64,000 bases of DNA from Bacillus salipaludis (GTDB lineage: Bacteria > Bacillota > Bacilli > Bacillales_B > DSM-18226), in NCBI RefSeq assembly GCF_004358205.1, contig NZ_SMYO01000009.1, forward strand, positions 1 through 64,000. Reading direction: 5' to 3'. The number at the start of each line of letters is the position of its first letter. Position 1 is the first letter of the stretch. The notes beneath the pieces are model-generated. The model did no database searches. It saw nothing but the letters and a program-made list of their open reading frames with translations, and was not told the DNA's origin. This document shows, piece after piece, positions 52,714 through 61,862 of this stretch. A program made the position numbers and the translations under genes.

Positions 52714-53103
52714 TTACGGAAGTGTAATAAATCGATTGTTTCCTGCACCTTTATCTATTTTGGAGATAAATATTTCTAAAATTCCATTTTGAAAAAAAGC
52801 ACAGACTTTCTGATTTTTAATCGGAAAGGGGAAGTCAATGGTTCTTATCTTTTTGATGTTTGTAGAGAGAGTTTGTTTTCGAGCTGTTATAATTAGCTTC
52901 ATATCCTCCACTTTTACGGAAAGTTCGGCTGATTTAAAATCATCCAAAACGGCCTCCACAATCCAGTCTTTTTCTGTTTCATAAAGGTCAATCCGGAACT
53001 GGGTCATGTCACAATAGGAGGTTAATGGGTCTAGAAAGTAATTTTCTAACCATTTTTCCATTTGTTCCAAATCGTAACATTGATCATCTTTCTTTCTATT
53101 CAA
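52714..53103 (-). CDS. cotM: Spore coat protein CotM (Hsp20-like)
   Basis: 129-residue alpha-crystallin-fold protein. MEKWLENYFLDPLTSYCDMT then FRIDLYETEKDWIVEAVLDD matches CotM of B. subtilis (EWLRQFFEDPF...IDLYET), as does the position before sspP-sspO-citB. The Hsp20 core follows (ELSVKVEDMKLIITARK) but no IXI motif is obvious. TTG start 53103 with GGGGGAATC 5-7 bp ahead. It is an outer-coat protein in B. subtilis. Here selA and a repeat separate it from sspP. Confidence 0.82.
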   Translation of the reverse strand: MNRKKDDQCYDLEQMEKWLENYFLDPLTSYCDMTQFRIDLYETEKDWIVEAVLDDFKSAELSVKVEDMKLIITARKQTLSTNIKKIRTIDFPFPIKNQKVCAFFQNGILEIFISKIDKGAGNNRFITLP

Positions 53104-53161
53104 AGCGATTCCCCCTTGCTTGGTTTATTTTATTCAAACTGTCGTGAAATGTGAAAAATGC

Positions 53162-53167
53162 TATAAT
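53162..53167 (+). promoter_or_regulatory. Probable -10 of selA
   Basis: TATAAT, 35 bp before the GTG start; the best -35 at 17-bp spacing (CTGTCG) is weak. Confidence 0.35.
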
Positions 53168-53201
53168 AGGTAAAAAGTAGGGAAATAAAGGAGTTAACAT
53201 C

Positions 53202-54617
53202 GTGAAACAATGGCTACGTTCCATCCCAGCTGTTCATGAATTGCAGAACCACCCGCAATTTTTAACCCTCCTTGAAGAGCGGGGTTTTGATTTTAATCAA
53301 TTAACGAAGCAGTTAAAAGAGGTATTGGAGCAAATAAGAAATGAATTGTTACAAGAAACCTGGCAGGGTGCATTGCCTGGTTCAGGCACGTTTATTGATG
53401 AGGTATTTTTTTGTCTTAAAGGAAAAATTGAAAAACAATTCACCTATACATTAAAAAAAGTCATTAATGCTACAGGAACGATTTTACATACAAATCTTGG
53501 TCGAGCAAGGCTCAGTGAACATGCAATCGAGCATGTAGTGGAAACCGCACGGAATTACTCAAATCTTGAGTATTTAATAGAAGAAGGAAAACGCGGTTCC
53601 CGTCACACGCATGTTGAAGCCCTGTTAAAAGAAATCACAGGTGCTGAAGCAGTAATGGTAGTTAATAATAATGCAGCTGCCGTTTATCTGGTGTTATCTG
53701 CGTTGGCAAAAAACAAAGAGGTTATTGTATCACGCGGTCAGCTCGTTGAAATTGGCGGTTCCTTTCGCATTTCTTCGATTATGGAGGAAAGCGGTGCTAG
53801 GCTTGTAGAAGTAGGAACGACGAATAAAACCCATTTGTTCGACTATGAAAAGGCAATTACTCCTGACACTTCAATTGTTATGAAAGTTCATACGAGTAAT
53901 TTTAAGGTAATTGGTTTTACTAAATCAGTTGCAACAGAGGAACTAATTCAGTTAACTAGAAATCACGAACAGATTATTTTCTACGAAGACTTAGGCAGTG
54001 GTGCTCTTTTTGATTTCCGAAAACACGGGATTGGAGAGGAACCTCTTGTAAAAGAATTGATTGCAATGGGCGCGGATCTTTTAACCTTTAGTGGAGATAA
54101 ACTGCTTGGCGGGCCGCAAGCGGGAATAATTGCCGGCAAAAAAGAACTAATAGAACAATTAAAAAAACATCAGCTGGCTAGAGTAGTTCGGGTGGATAAG
54201 ATGACATTCGCGGCTTTAGAGGGCACTTTACTGGATTATGTCCGGGGAGAAAAAGGGCTGCAGCATATCCCGACAATCCGTGATTTACTTGTTCCTGTCA
54301 CTGAATTAGACGAAAGGTCCCAGGAATTTGTTTCGCAGCTTTTAGCAAGGACAAGTCAATTTCATGCAAAAATTTTTCCTGGAAGCAGTCAAGTAGGCGG
54401 GGGCACAATGCCTGATGTCGAGCTACCGACAATGGTTATTGCTTTAAAACATAAAACATTAACAGCTGAACAACTTGGTAGAAAATTTCGAACCCAATCA
54501 GAACCTGCGATTATCGGACGGATTCACAATGATGAGTTTTTAATTGATTTACGAACTGTCACACCGGAAGAAGAAGGTATCATTTTAAACGCTTTAACGG
54601 CAGGAGACCCCTCTTAA
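53202..54617 (+). CDS. selA: L-seryl-tRNA(Sec) selenium transferase
   Basis: 471-residue PLP enzyme converting Ser-tRNA(Sec) to Sec-tRNA(Sec) with selenophosphate from SelD. The N-terminal tRNA-binding helices start KQWLRSIPAVHELQNHP; the core shows INATGTILHTNLGRA, NNNAAAVYLVL, SRGQLVEIGGSFRI and LLTFSGDKLLGGPQAG with the PLP lysine at residue 300. GTG start after AAAGGAG. It is divergent from cotM. selB, which usually follows, is not next to it. Confidence 0.95.
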   Translation: MKQWLRSIPAVHELQNHPQFLTLLEERGFDFNQLTKQLKEVLEQIRNELLQETWQGALPGSGTFIDEVFFCLKGKIEKQFTYTLKKVINATGTILHTNLGRARLSEHAIEHVVETARNYSNLEYLIEEGKRGSRHTHVEALLKEITGAEAVMVVNNNAAAVYLVLSALAKNKEVIVSRGQLVEIGGSFRISSIMEESGARLVEVGTTNKTHLFDYEKAITPDTSIVMKVHTSNFKVIGFTKSVATEELIQLTRNHEQIIFYEDLGSGALFDFRKHGIGEEPLVKELIAMGADLLTFSGDKLLGGPQAGIIAGKKELIEQLKKHQLARVVRVDKMTFAALEGTLLDYVRGEKGLQHIPTIRDLLVPVTELDERSQEFVSQLLARTSQFHAKIFPGSSQVGGGTMPDVELPTMVIALKHKTLTAEQLGRKFRTQSEPAIIGRIHNDEFLIDLRTVTPEEEGIILNALTAGDPS

Positions 54618-54634
54618 GAAAAAGGGGTCTTTTA
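54605..54634 (+). terminator. Terminator overlapping the selA end
   Basis: Stem AGACCCCT / AGGGGTCT, 10-nt loop, TTTT. Confidence 0.75.
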
Positions 54635-54665
54635 AAATTTCTAATAAATGTTCGACTTTGAGAAT

Positions 54666-54789
54666 TGTCCAGCTTCAGCGCCTAGCCCCTCGAGGTTGCT
54701 TCGGACCAGGCGATGAAGTCAAAGAACGACTTCTCCGCCTGGTCCTCCAGCACTTGCCTTAGGCTGACCAAGGCGCTTCCGCTTTTCTA
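54666..54789 (+). repeat. Second type of dispersed Bacillaceae repeat
   Basis: Begins TTGTCCAGCTTCAGCGCCTAG and ends AAGGCGCTTCCGCTTTTCT, ends I recognise from repeats scattered in Bacillus genomes. The centre holds an 18-nt arm pair, GGACCAGGCGATGAAGTC (54703-54720) with its near-exact complement at 54728-54745 and a 7-nt loop. It sits between selA and sspP. Confidence 0.75.
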
Positions 54790-54927
54790 CATATCATGGT
54801 GCGAATTATGTTTGGCCCGTGTATGATTGCGATTCTTCACTTTATGAGAACCACTCATCGGCTCAGGCTGGCCAGATTGTTTTGGAGCATTTTTACGCAT
54901 ATCTTTGCCATCGTTTTTGTTTACCAT
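54787..54927 (-). CDS. sspP: Small acid-soluble spore protein P
   Basis: 46 residues, [20 protein letters not shown], then [17 protein letters not shown] and AKHNSHHDM, matching SspP (NKN..KDMxKNAPK...[22 protein letters not shown]) closely. A minor DNA- or core-associated spore protein made in the forespore. GGAGGGATG precedes ATG 54927. Its stop touches the upstream repeat. Synteny with cotM, sspO and citB supports the call. Confidence 0.9.
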   Translation of the reverse strand: MVNKNDGKDMRKNAPKQSGQPEPMSGSHKVKNRNHTRAKHNSHHDM

Positions 54928-54948
54928 TTTTTCATCCCTCCTACTCAT

Positions 54949-54978
54949 TAGGATGCTGTGAAGACCATTTTTTCATGC
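54949..54978 (-). promoter_or_regulatory. SigG-like promoter of sspP
   Basis: -35 GCATGA, 17-bp spacer, -10 CATCCTA. The implied leader is short (about 15 nt), which lowers confidence. Confidence 0.4.
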
Positions 54979-55042
54979 CTGAATATTTTTTTTGGTTCTG
55001 TGCAATTTAACGGTAAATAAAATGAAGGGGTGAAACATAGAT

Positions 55043-55306
55043 ATGCAAAAAAATCCTTACCATAAGGACAAACAACAGGCTTTCCAGGCTGCCCAGCAGG
55101 GATATGAAAATGCTCAAGGTCTTTATTATGATATTGTTACCGATAGTGCAAGCTACGGTCATCAGCTGAAGCATTTGAAAGATGAAGTGAATGAAGCGTA
55201 TCAGCAAATTGAAAACGCATTAGAAGTTGCCTCTGAACACCAAAGAGCCCAGCTGGAACGCTTCCAGCAAGATCTTCAATCAATGGTTTCAGAAGTAAAC
55301 CAATAA
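55043..55306 (+). CDS. 87-residue helical hypothetical protein
   Basis: Gln/Glu-rich, almost wholly alpha-helical: KDKQQAFQAAQQGYENAQGL, then HQLKHLKDEVNEAYQQIENA and HQRAQLERFQQDLQSMVSEV, which suggests a coiled coil or helical bundle. No signal or membrane segment. GAAGGGGTG precedes the ATG. It lies between sspP and sspO on the opposite strand, so a spore role is possible but unproven. Not recognised. Confidence 0.7.
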   Translation: MQKNPYHKDKQQAFQAAQQGYENAQGLYYDIVTDSASYGHQLKHLKDEVNEAYQQIENALEVASEHQRAQLERFQQDLQSMVSEVNQ

Positions 55307-55321
55307 AAATAGGAAAAATAA

Positions 55322-55350
55322 AAGCAGGGGGGAGACCTCCTGCTTTTACT
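55322..55350. terminator. Terminator between convergent small genes
   Basis: AAAAGCAGG / CCTGCTTTT stem with a GC-rich imperfect inner part, T-rich on both sides. Confidence 0.75.
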
Positions 55351-55495
55351 GATTCTTCTTTCGCTTTTTATTGTTCATTCTTTCTTTTACTGTCAACGGC
55401 TCTTTTGCCATTTCTTCATTAAAGCCTGCCCCTTGTCCTTGAGCACTGGCTGCATTTGCACCAGGAATGACATGATTCGCTTTGCGTTTTCCCAT
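55346..55495 (-). CDS. sspO: Small acid-soluble spore protein O
   Basis: 49 residues, [35 protein letters not shown], ending NNKKRKKNQ, matching SspO ([23 protein letters not shown]...NNKKRKKNQ). AAGGAGGTGG lies 5 bp before the ATG at 55495; longer in-frame starts have no ribosome site. Divergent from citB, as in B. subtilis. Confidence 0.93.
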   Translation of the reverse strand: MGKRKANHVIPGANAASAQGQGAGFNEEMAKEPLTVKERMNNKKRKKNQ

Positions 55496-55660
55496 ACCAA
55501 CCACCTCCTTATCTGTTAATATTTCCTTTGGATCTAAAAACATGACATCAAAAAGTTTTTTTGACATAATAATAACGAATACAAAGAATTCCCGACAAAT
55601 GAGAATCATCTTAGCCCTATAACATTTTCAAAATATTTCGAACTCTTTTTATGAAAGAGC

Positions 55661-55675
55661 ATAAGAAAAACTTAT
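55661..55675 (+). promoter_or_regulatory. CcpC-type operator upstream of citB
   Basis: ATAA-GAAAAAC-TTAT fits the ATAA-N7-TTAT dyad bound by CcpC in B. subtilis. With a promoter TTGATA (55693-55698) and TGTATT (55717-55722), its centre falls near -62, and a TTAT half-site lies near -25, the same layout as the known two-site citB control. Confidence 0.6.
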
Positions 55676-55815
55676 CGACTACAATAACTTTCTTGATATT
55701 TACTTATGTTAAAGGTTGTATTAAGATAAGAATTGTGAGAAAAGTTGGGGTAAAAGGGAATATTCACACTTTTCGTTTATTTTTGTATTTAGTTAAGAAT
55801 GAGGGGGTTAAACTC

Positions 55816-58524
55816 ATGGTAAAAAATGATGTTTATAACGCAAAATCTTCTTTTGAAGCAAACGGCAAACGTTATCACTATTATCGTTTAAATGCGTTAG
55901 AAGAAGCTGGTATTGGAAATGTTTCGAAATTACCTTATTCCGTAAAAGTACTACTTGAATCAGTACTTCGCCAATATGATGGCCGAGTTATTACAAAAGA
56001 GCATGTTGAAAACTTAGCAAAATGGGGAACAAACGAGTTAAAAGAAGTAGATGTGCCTTTTAAACCAGCTCGTGTTATTCTTCAAGACTTCACAGGCGTT
56101 CCCGCTGTCGTTGACCTTGCTTCCTTAAGAAAAGCAATGGCTGACCTTGGCGGAGACCCAGACAAAATTAATCCAGAAAAAACAGTTGATCTTGTTATTG
56201 ACCACTCTGTACAAGTAGATGCATATGGTTCAGCTGATTCATTAAGAATTAACATGGATTATGAATTCGAACGTAATGCTGAGCGCTACCAATTCTTAAG
56301 CTGGGCGCAAAAATCCTTCAACAACTACCGTGCCGTGCCGCCAGCAACTGGTATCGTTCACCAAGTAAACTTAGAGTTCTTAGCAGATGTTGTTCATGTA
56401 GCTAATGTAGACGGTGAATTAGAAACTTACCCAGATACATTAGTAGGTACTGACTCTCATACAACTATGATCAATGGTCTTGGCGTACTTGGATGGGGTG
56501 TTGGCGGTATCGAGGCTGAAGCTGGAATGCTTGGACAGCCTTCATATTTCCCTGTTCCTGAAGTTGTTGGGGTTAAATTAGTAGGTGAGCTTCCAAACGG
56601 AGCAACTGCAACTGACCTTGCACTGAAAGTAACACAAGTACTTCGTAAGCATGGTGTAGTTGGTAAATTCGTAGAATATTTTGGACCTGGGGTATCTACA
56701 TTACCACTTGCTGACCGCGCTACCATCGCAAACATGGCTCCTGAATATGGTGCAACATGTGGTTTCTTCCCAATCGATGGGGAATCCATTGAATACTTAC
56801 GCTTAACTGGCCGTGATGCAGAACAAATTAATGTTGTAGAACAATATTGCAAAGCAAACGGATTATTCTTTGATCCATCTGTTGAGCCTGTTTATACAAG
56901 TGTAATCGAAATCGACCTTTCTGAGATTGAAGCGAATCTTTCTGGTCCTAAGCGTCCACAAGATTTAATTCCTCTTTCAAAAATGAAAGAAGAGTTCGTT
57001 AAAGCGGTATCTGCTCCTCAAGGAAACCAAGGCTTTGGCTTACAAGCTGACGAACTTGAGAAGTCTGCAACCATTAAGTTTAATAATGGCGACGAAGCAG
57101 ATATTAAAACAGGTGCAGTTGCAATTGCATCGATTACAAGCTGTACAAATACATCTAACCCATACGTTTTAGTTGGTGCAGGACTTGTTGCGAAGAAAGC
57201 TGTTGAACTTGGAATGGAAGTTCCTAAGTTTGTAAAAACTTCTTTAGCACCAGGATCTAAAGTTGTAACTGGTTACCTTCGTGATTCCGGCTTACTTCCA
57301 TACCTAGAGCAAATCGGCTTCAACCTTGTTGGTTACGGCTGTACAACATGTATCGGTAACTCCGGTCCATTAAAAGAAGAAATCGAAAAAACAATCGCTG
57401 AAAACGACCTATTAGTTACCTCTGTACTTTCAGGTAACCGTAACTTTGAAGGCCGGATTCATCCGCTTGTAAAAGCAAACTACCTTGCTTCACCACCGTT
57501 AGTTGTTGCATATGCACTTGCTGGTACAGTGAACATTGACTTTGCTAACGAGCCAATCGGAAAAGATAAAAATGGCAACGATGTATTCTTCAAGGATGTT
57601 TGGCCATCTACTGCTGAAGTAAATGATGTTGTTAAACGTACTGTTACTCCAGAACTATTCCGTAAAGAATATGAAAATGTCTTTGGTGACAACGAACGTT
57701 GGAACGAAATCAAAACAAGCAATGAGCCATTATATACTTGGGATGAAGATTCTACTTATATTGCAAATCCTCCATTCTTTGAGGGATTATCACCAGAGCC
57801 TGGCAAAGTAGAACCTTTAACAGGTCTTCGTATTGTTGGTAAGTTCGGCGATTCTGTAACAACTGACCATATTTCACCTGCAGGAGCTATTGGTAAAAAT
57901 ACTCCAGCTGGTAAATATCTATTAGAAAAAGGCGTTCAGCCACGTGACTTTAACTCTTACGGTTCTCGCCGTGGTAACCATGAAGTGATGATGCGCGGAA
58001 CATTTGCGAACATCCGTATTCGTAACCAAATTGCTCCTGGCACAGAAGGCGGCTTCACAACTTACTGGCCAACTGGCGAAGTTACATCAATCTACGATGC
58101 TTGCATGAAATACAAAGAAAACGGCACTGGCTTAATGGTTATTGCTGGTAAAGATTACGGAATGGGCTCTTCACGTGACTGGGCTGCCAAAGGTACGAAT
58201 CTTTTAGGCATCAAAACAGTTCTTGCTGAAAGCTTTGAACGTATTCACCGTTCTAACCTTGTGTTAATGGGCGTACTTCCACTTCAATTTAAAGAGGGCG
58301 ACAACGCTGAAACTCTTGGTCTAACTGGTAAAGAAACATTCGAAGTGCAAGTAGACGAAAACGTAAAACCACGTGATCTTCTAAAAGTTACTGCGACTGA
58401 CGAAGCTGGTAACAAGAAAGAATTCGAAGTAGTTGTACGTTTCGACTCTGAAGTTGAAATCGACTACTATCGTCACGGCGGTATCCTACAAATGGTATTA
58501 CGTGAAAAATTACAAGAAGCGTAA
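55816..58524 (+). CDS. citB: Aconitate hydratase (aconitase)
   Basis: 902-residue TCA-cycle enzyme interconverting citrate and isocitrate; the Bacillus enzyme also binds iron-responsive-like RNA. The [4Fe-4S] ligands are Cys443 in [10 protein letters not shown] and Cys509/Cys512 in [49 protein letters not shown] motifs ([11 protein letters not shown] visible) and [10 protein letters not shown] are present. ATG 55816 follows GAGGGGG by 8 bp; the longer ORF from 55651 would run through the promoter and is rejected. Confidence 0.96.
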   Translation: MVKNDVYNAKSSFEANGKRYHYYRLNALEEAGIGNVSKLPYSVKVLLESVLRQYDGRVITKEHVENLAKWGTNELKEVDVPFKPARVILQDFTGVPAVVDLASLRKAMADLGGDPDKINPEKTVDLVIDHSVQVDAYGSADSLRINMDYEFERNAERYQFLSWAQKSFNNYRAVPPATGIVHQVNLEFLADVVHVANVDGELETYPDTLVGTDSHTTMINGLGVLGWGVGGIEAEAGMLGQPSYFPVPEVVGVKLVGELPNGATATDLALKVTQVLRKHGVVGKFVEYFGPGVSTLPLADRATIANMAPEYGATCGFFPIDGESIEYLRLTGRDAEQINVVEQYCKANGLFFDPSVEPVYTSVIEIDLSEIEANLSGPKRPQDLIPLSKMKEEFVKAVSAPQGNQGFGLQADELEKSATIKFNNGDEADIKTGAVAIASITSCTNTSNPYVLVGAGLVAKKAVELGMEVPKFVKTSLAPGSKVVTGYLRDSGLLPYLEQIGFNLVGYGCTTCIGNSGPLKEEIEKTIAENDLLVTSVLSGNRNFEGRIHPLVKANYLASPPLVVAYALAGTVNIDFANEPIGKDKNGNDVFFKDVWPSTAEVNDVVKRTVTPELFRKEYENVFGDNERWNEIKTSNEPLYTWDEDSTYIANPPFFEGLSPEPGKVEPLTGLRIVGKFGDSVTTDHISPAGAIGKNTPAGKYLLEKGVQPRDFNSYGSRRGNHEVMMRGTFANIRIRNQIAPGTEGGFTTYWPTGEVTSIYDACMKYKENGTGLMVIAGKDYGMGSSRDWAAKGTNLLGIKTVLAESFERIHRSNLVLMGVLPLQFKEGDNAETLGLTGKETFEVQVDENVKPRDLLKVTATDEAGNKKEFEVVVRFDSEVEIDYYRHGGILQMVLREKLQEA

Positions 58525-58535
58525 TTATATTTCAA

Positions 58536-58570
58536 AAACACCATGCTTTTATTAGCATGGTGTTTTTTTA
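58536..58570 (+). terminator. Terminator of citB
   Basis: 11-bp perfect stem AAACACCATGC / GCATGGTGTTT, 8-nt loop, TTTT. Confidence 0.92.
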
Positions 58571-58695
58571 CAGAAGAAATTGATTGACAATTTCAAAGAG
58601 AATACCATATTATAGATGTACTAAACGAAAAGGAATGATAAAGAGGAAATGAAGTATTAATCTTATGATTCAGCTCATATTTCGAATAAACGAAA

Positions 58696-58743
58696 ATGAT
58701 GAACCTGAAGAATAGGATTAGTCTGTCCTTTTTACGTCCATAA
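58696..58743 (+). CDS. Putative 15-residue leader peptide of the ABC-F gene
   Basis: MMNLKNRISLSFLRP followed by TAA. The ribosome site is weak. The codons for NLK overlap the antiterminator arm AACCTGAAGA, so a ribosome stalled here by an antibiotic could change the folding downstream. Confidence 0.4.
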   Translation: MMNLKNRISLSFLRP

Positions 58744-58849
58744 TTTGATTTTACCTTTTTATGCCTTAAAGGTTATTTAATGTGCATTTTAGGGAAATTC
58801 TAATGATTGCGACAAAACTCTCTTCAGGTTCAAGGAAGGGAGTTTTTTT
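58702..58849 (+). promoter_or_regulatory. Transcription attenuator of the ABC-F gene
   Basis: Terminator AAAACTCTCTTC / GAAGGGAGTTTT (58814-58846) with T-run ends exactly at the ATG and buries the ribosome site GGAAGGGAG. The leader segment AACCTGAAGA (58702-58711) is the exact complement of TCTTCAGGTT (58821-58830) in the terminator 5' arm and loop, forming an alternative antiterminator. Confidence 0.7.
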
Positions 58850-60568
58850 ATGGTTAAAGAATCTTTGACCGTTTTAAAGGTAACTGGATTAGAAAAAAGC
58901 TTTGAATTAAGAAAAATATTAGACAATGTTCATTTTGATATAAAGATGGGAGAAAGAATTGGTTTAGTTGGCTACAATGGCACTGGAAAGACCACCTTGG
59001 CGAATCTCATTATGGGCCGGTTAAAACCTGATAGTGGAACGGTTGAATATATAAAGGAATGTAAGATTGGTTATTTAACACAATCGATTGATTATGAATT
59101 TACAAATTTTGTCGAGGCTATTGTAGATAAAAAGGATTTATTAGAACACACTAGTCAGCTTGGCCTTGAAAAGGTTTATGATTGGGAGGAACATCGGTTG
59201 CAGCATTTAAGTGGAGGCGAGAAATTAAAGCTTGCTCTTTCCCTTATTTGGTCCAGCAAACCTGATTTTTTAATACTCGATGAGCCAACAAATCATTTAG
59301 ATTTTAAAGGAATTAAGTGGTTAATTTCGGAATTAAAAAAGTTCCCAGGACCGATTTTGATCATCTCGCACGACCGCTACTTTTTAGATGAAACCATCAA
59401 TCGAATTTTTGAAATTGAAAATAAAAAACTTCATTTTTATAACGCGAATTATAGTGAGTTTCGCAAAGAAAAACAAAAACGGACTGAGGACCAGCTTCAC
59501 AAATATACTGTCCAGAAGAAAAAGCAGGAAGAAATTGAAGGGCAGATGGAACAATTAAAGTCCTGGTCTGATAAAGCGCACCAGAATTCAACAAAACAGG
59601 GTAGAGATTTTGGGACTAAAGAATATCACCGTGTTAAAGCAAAAAAGCGCGATAGTCAGGTCAAATCAAAAAATAAACGACTCCAAAATGAACTAAATAA
59701 AAATAAAATTGATAAACCTTCAGAGGAAGCAGTGGTCAGCTTTCAGTTTGAAGCCGATGGAAAAAGAGGGAAGCGAATTATTGAGGCGAAGGACTTAACG
59801 AAAACCTATGACAACCGTAACCTATTCCAGGACGCTAAATTTTATATAAACTATGGGGAAAGGATCGGTTTGTTGGGAGAAAATGGCTGCGGTAAAACCA
59901 CGTTACTTCGCATGGTATTAGGCCAAGAACCGCCCACGAAAGGGACACTTTGGAAAAGTCAATCCATTAAAATTGCTTATCTTAGTCAAGATGTTCATGA
60001 TCTGCAAGAAGAAACAACAGCCATTGATGCATTAGGTTTTACGGAACGGGAGGATATCTTTCGTGCGAGAACCCTATTAGCCAACCTTGGGTTAAAAGAG
60101 GAGCTCATTACCAAGCCAATCGGTACACTCAGTTTAGGAGAAAGAACAAGAGTGAAATTAGTTGATATGTTAATGAAGGAATATGATGTCCTTATCCTCG
60201 ATGAGCCAACCAATCATCTTGACTTGCCAAGCAGGGAGCAATTAGAAAATACTTTGAATGAGTTTACAGGAACAATTATTACAGTATCTCATGACTATTA
60301 TTTTCTTAATAAGATTTGTGATAAGCTTTTGGTGTTTGAAAATCATAAAATCAAGCGGATGGAAATGAAGCCAGAAGAATATTTAAATAAGGAAAAATCA
60401 AATCCAAATGTCAGCATTAAAGAGGAATTAATGGTGATTGAAAATCGGCTCGCCACCGTTCTTGGGGAATTATCGCTGCTTGATCAAAAACACCCGAACT
60501 ATTTTGTATTAGACCGGGAGTTCAAAGAGCTCATTGCACAAAAAAAGCGCTTAACCAATCAATTATAG
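58850..60568 (+). CDS. ABC-F ribosome-protection protein (antibiotic-resistance type)
   Basis: 572-residue soluble twin ATPase without membrane domain. First domain: Walker A GYNGTGKTT, signature LSGGEKLKLAL, Walker B FLILDEPTNHLD. Charged interdomain linker about residues 190-300. Second domain: GENGCGKTT, LSLGERTRVKL and VLILDEPTNHLD. The long linker and C-terminal extension resemble VmlR/Vga-type factors that displace lincosamides, pleuromutilins or streptogramins A from the ribosome; the drug range cannot be deduced. The leader attenuator supports antibiotic induction. Confidence 0.88.
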   Translation: MVKESLTVLKVTGLEKSFELRKILDNVHFDIKMGERIGLVGYNGTGKTTLANLIMGRLKPDSGTVEYIKECKIGYLTQSIDYEFTNFVEAIVDKKDLLEHTSQLGLEKVYDWEEHRLQHLSGGEKLKLALSLIWSSKPDFLILDEPTNHLDFKGIKWLISELKKFPGPILIISHDRYFLDETINRIFEIENKKLHFYNANYSEFRKEKQKRTEDQLHKYTVQKKKQEEIEGQMEQLKSWSDKAHQNSTKQGRDFGTKEYHRVKAKKRDSQVKSKNKRLQNELNKNKIDKPSEEAVVSFQFEADGKRGKRIIEAKDLTKTYDNRNLFQDAKFYINYGERIGLLGENGCGKTTLLRMVLGQEPPTKGTLWKSQSIKIAYLSQDVHDLQEETTAIDALGFTEREDIFRARTLLANLGLKEELITKPIGTLSLGERTRVKLVDMLMKEYDVLILDEPTNHLDLPSREQLENTLNEFTGTIITVSHDYYFLNKICDKLLVFENHKIKRMEMKPEEYLNKEKSNPNVSIKEELMVIENRLATVLGELSLLDQKHPNYFVLDREFKELIAQKKRLTNQL

Positions 60569-60791
60569 ATAGTTTTTCTGGTTTTGGTAGTGATTTGTCT
60601 ATAAAGTCCTATACCATAGATGATTGATCCTCTCAGACACGATATTGTCTATAAAGGGATTATAATTTTCGGTTAATTTCCACGATAATGAAAAGTCTTG
60701 CATCTATCGAAGATATTGATAAAATTACAATGGAAGCAATCATTCATGAAATTCGAGTATTTGTTTAGATTAAAGAGGAGATGGGTTAAAC
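60569..60791 (+). other. Intergenic region upstream of mtnA
   Basis: No SAM riboswitch (S-box) is seen, unlike B. subtilis mtnKA. It contains a 26-codon ORF (60689-60769) MKSLASIEDIDKITMEAIIH without ribosome site, possibly a remnant. Confidence 0.4.
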
Positions 60792-61838
60792 ATGACAGAA
60801 ACATTTATACAATCAGTTTTCTTCGAAAATGGTGTATTGAAAATACTTGACCAAACAAAAATTCCTAATGTAACGGAATTTCTAGAGATTACAAAAATCG
60901 AGGATGCCTGGGATGCCATAAAGCAATTAAAGGTTCGCGGAGCACCTGCCATTGGGATTGCCGCTGCGTATGGTTTATTGCTCGGAATAAAGAATGCCCC
61001 AGATCATTCATTTGATGTTTTTTATACTGTTTTTAAAAAGCAATCAGATTACCTGGCGACCTCAAGACCAACGGCAGTGAATTTATTCTGGGCGCTTAAA
61101 AGGATGAATGAGAGGGTTCAAAAGGAAAAAGCACATCCTGTAGCACAAATAAAGGAAGCACTTGAACAAGAAGCACACTTCATTCGAAACGAAGATGAAG
61201 AAGTTTGCCGGACCATTGGTGAGAATGCACTAACCCTTTTACATGACGGGATGGGCATCCTTACCCACTGTAATGCAGGAGGAATTGCCACAGCAAGGTA
61301 CGGTACAGCACTAGCGCCGCTTTATTTAGCAAAAGAACAAGGCTGGGATATAAAAGTATTCGCCGATGAAACTCGCCCACTTCTGCAAGGCGCACGTTTA
61401 ACAGCATGGGAACTGATGCAAGCAGGAATTGATGTAACCTTAATAACTGATAATATGGCGGCAATGGTCATGCAAAAAGGCTGGGTACAGGCGGTAATCG
61501 TCGGCTGTGACCGTGTAGCTGCAAATGGTGATGTCGCGAATAAAATTGGTACGTATGGAGTTGCCTTGCTGGCAAAGGCACATAATATACCTTTTTATGT
61601 TGCTGCTCCGATTTCAACCATCGACTTAGAAACGAAAACAGGTGCTGATATTCCAATCGAAGAAAGGGATGCATCAGAAATTACTGAGGGATTTGGGAAA
61701 AGAACTGCTCCTGAGGGTGTAAAAGTATTCAACCCGGCATTTGATGTGACCCCGCACGAATTCGTTACAGCTATTATTACAGAAAAGGGCATACTATCAG
61801 GTAACTACGAAGGAGAGCTTCCAAAACTTTTTCAATGA
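60792..61838 (+). CDS. mtnA: Methylthioribose/5-deoxyribose 1-phosphate isomerase
   Basis: 348-residue aldose-ketose isomerase of the eIF2B-like family. [33 protein letters not shown] (catalytic Cys), [18 protein letters not shown] (catalytic Asp) and [21 protein letters not shown] are family signatures. Normally in methionine salvage, but here it is followed at once by a class II aldolase and lacks mtnK, mtnW and mtnX. That suggests the 5-deoxyribose or DHAP-shunt pathway (DrdI role). AAAGAGGAGATGG precedes the ATG. Confidence 0.88.
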   Translation: MTETFIQSVFFENGVLKILDQTKIPNVTEFLEITKIEDAWDAIKQLKVRGAPAIGIAAAYGLLLGIKNAPDHSFDVFYTVFKKQSDYLATSRPTAVNLFWALKRMNERVQKEKAHPVAQIKEALEQEAHFIRNEDEEVCRTIGENALTLLHDGMGILTHCNAGGIATARYGTALAPLYLAKEQGWDIKVFADETRPLLQGARLTAWELMQAGIDVTLITDNMAAMVMQKGWVQAVIVGCDRVAANGDVANKIGTYGVALLAKAHNIPFYVAAPISTIDLETKTGADIPIEERDASEITEGFGKRTAPEGVKVFNPAFDVTPHEFVTAIITEKGILSGNYEGELPKLFQ

Positions 61839-61862
61839 TAAAGAATGGAAGGCAGGATGCCG

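Noticed and set aside
54666..54789. Repeat after selA as a Sec tRNA gene
   Set aside because: No acceptor stem with CCA, no T-arm motif and no anticodon TCA in a proper loop; the ends match a dispersed repeat instead.
55651..55815. Longer aconitase start at 55651
   Set aside because: It would translate the promoter and CcpC site; ATG 55816 has an ideal ribosome site and the family N-terminus.
60689..60769. 26-codon ORF MKSLASIEDI as a gene
   Set aside because: No ribosome site and no recognisable family; it may be a remnant, so it is only noted in the intergenic entry.
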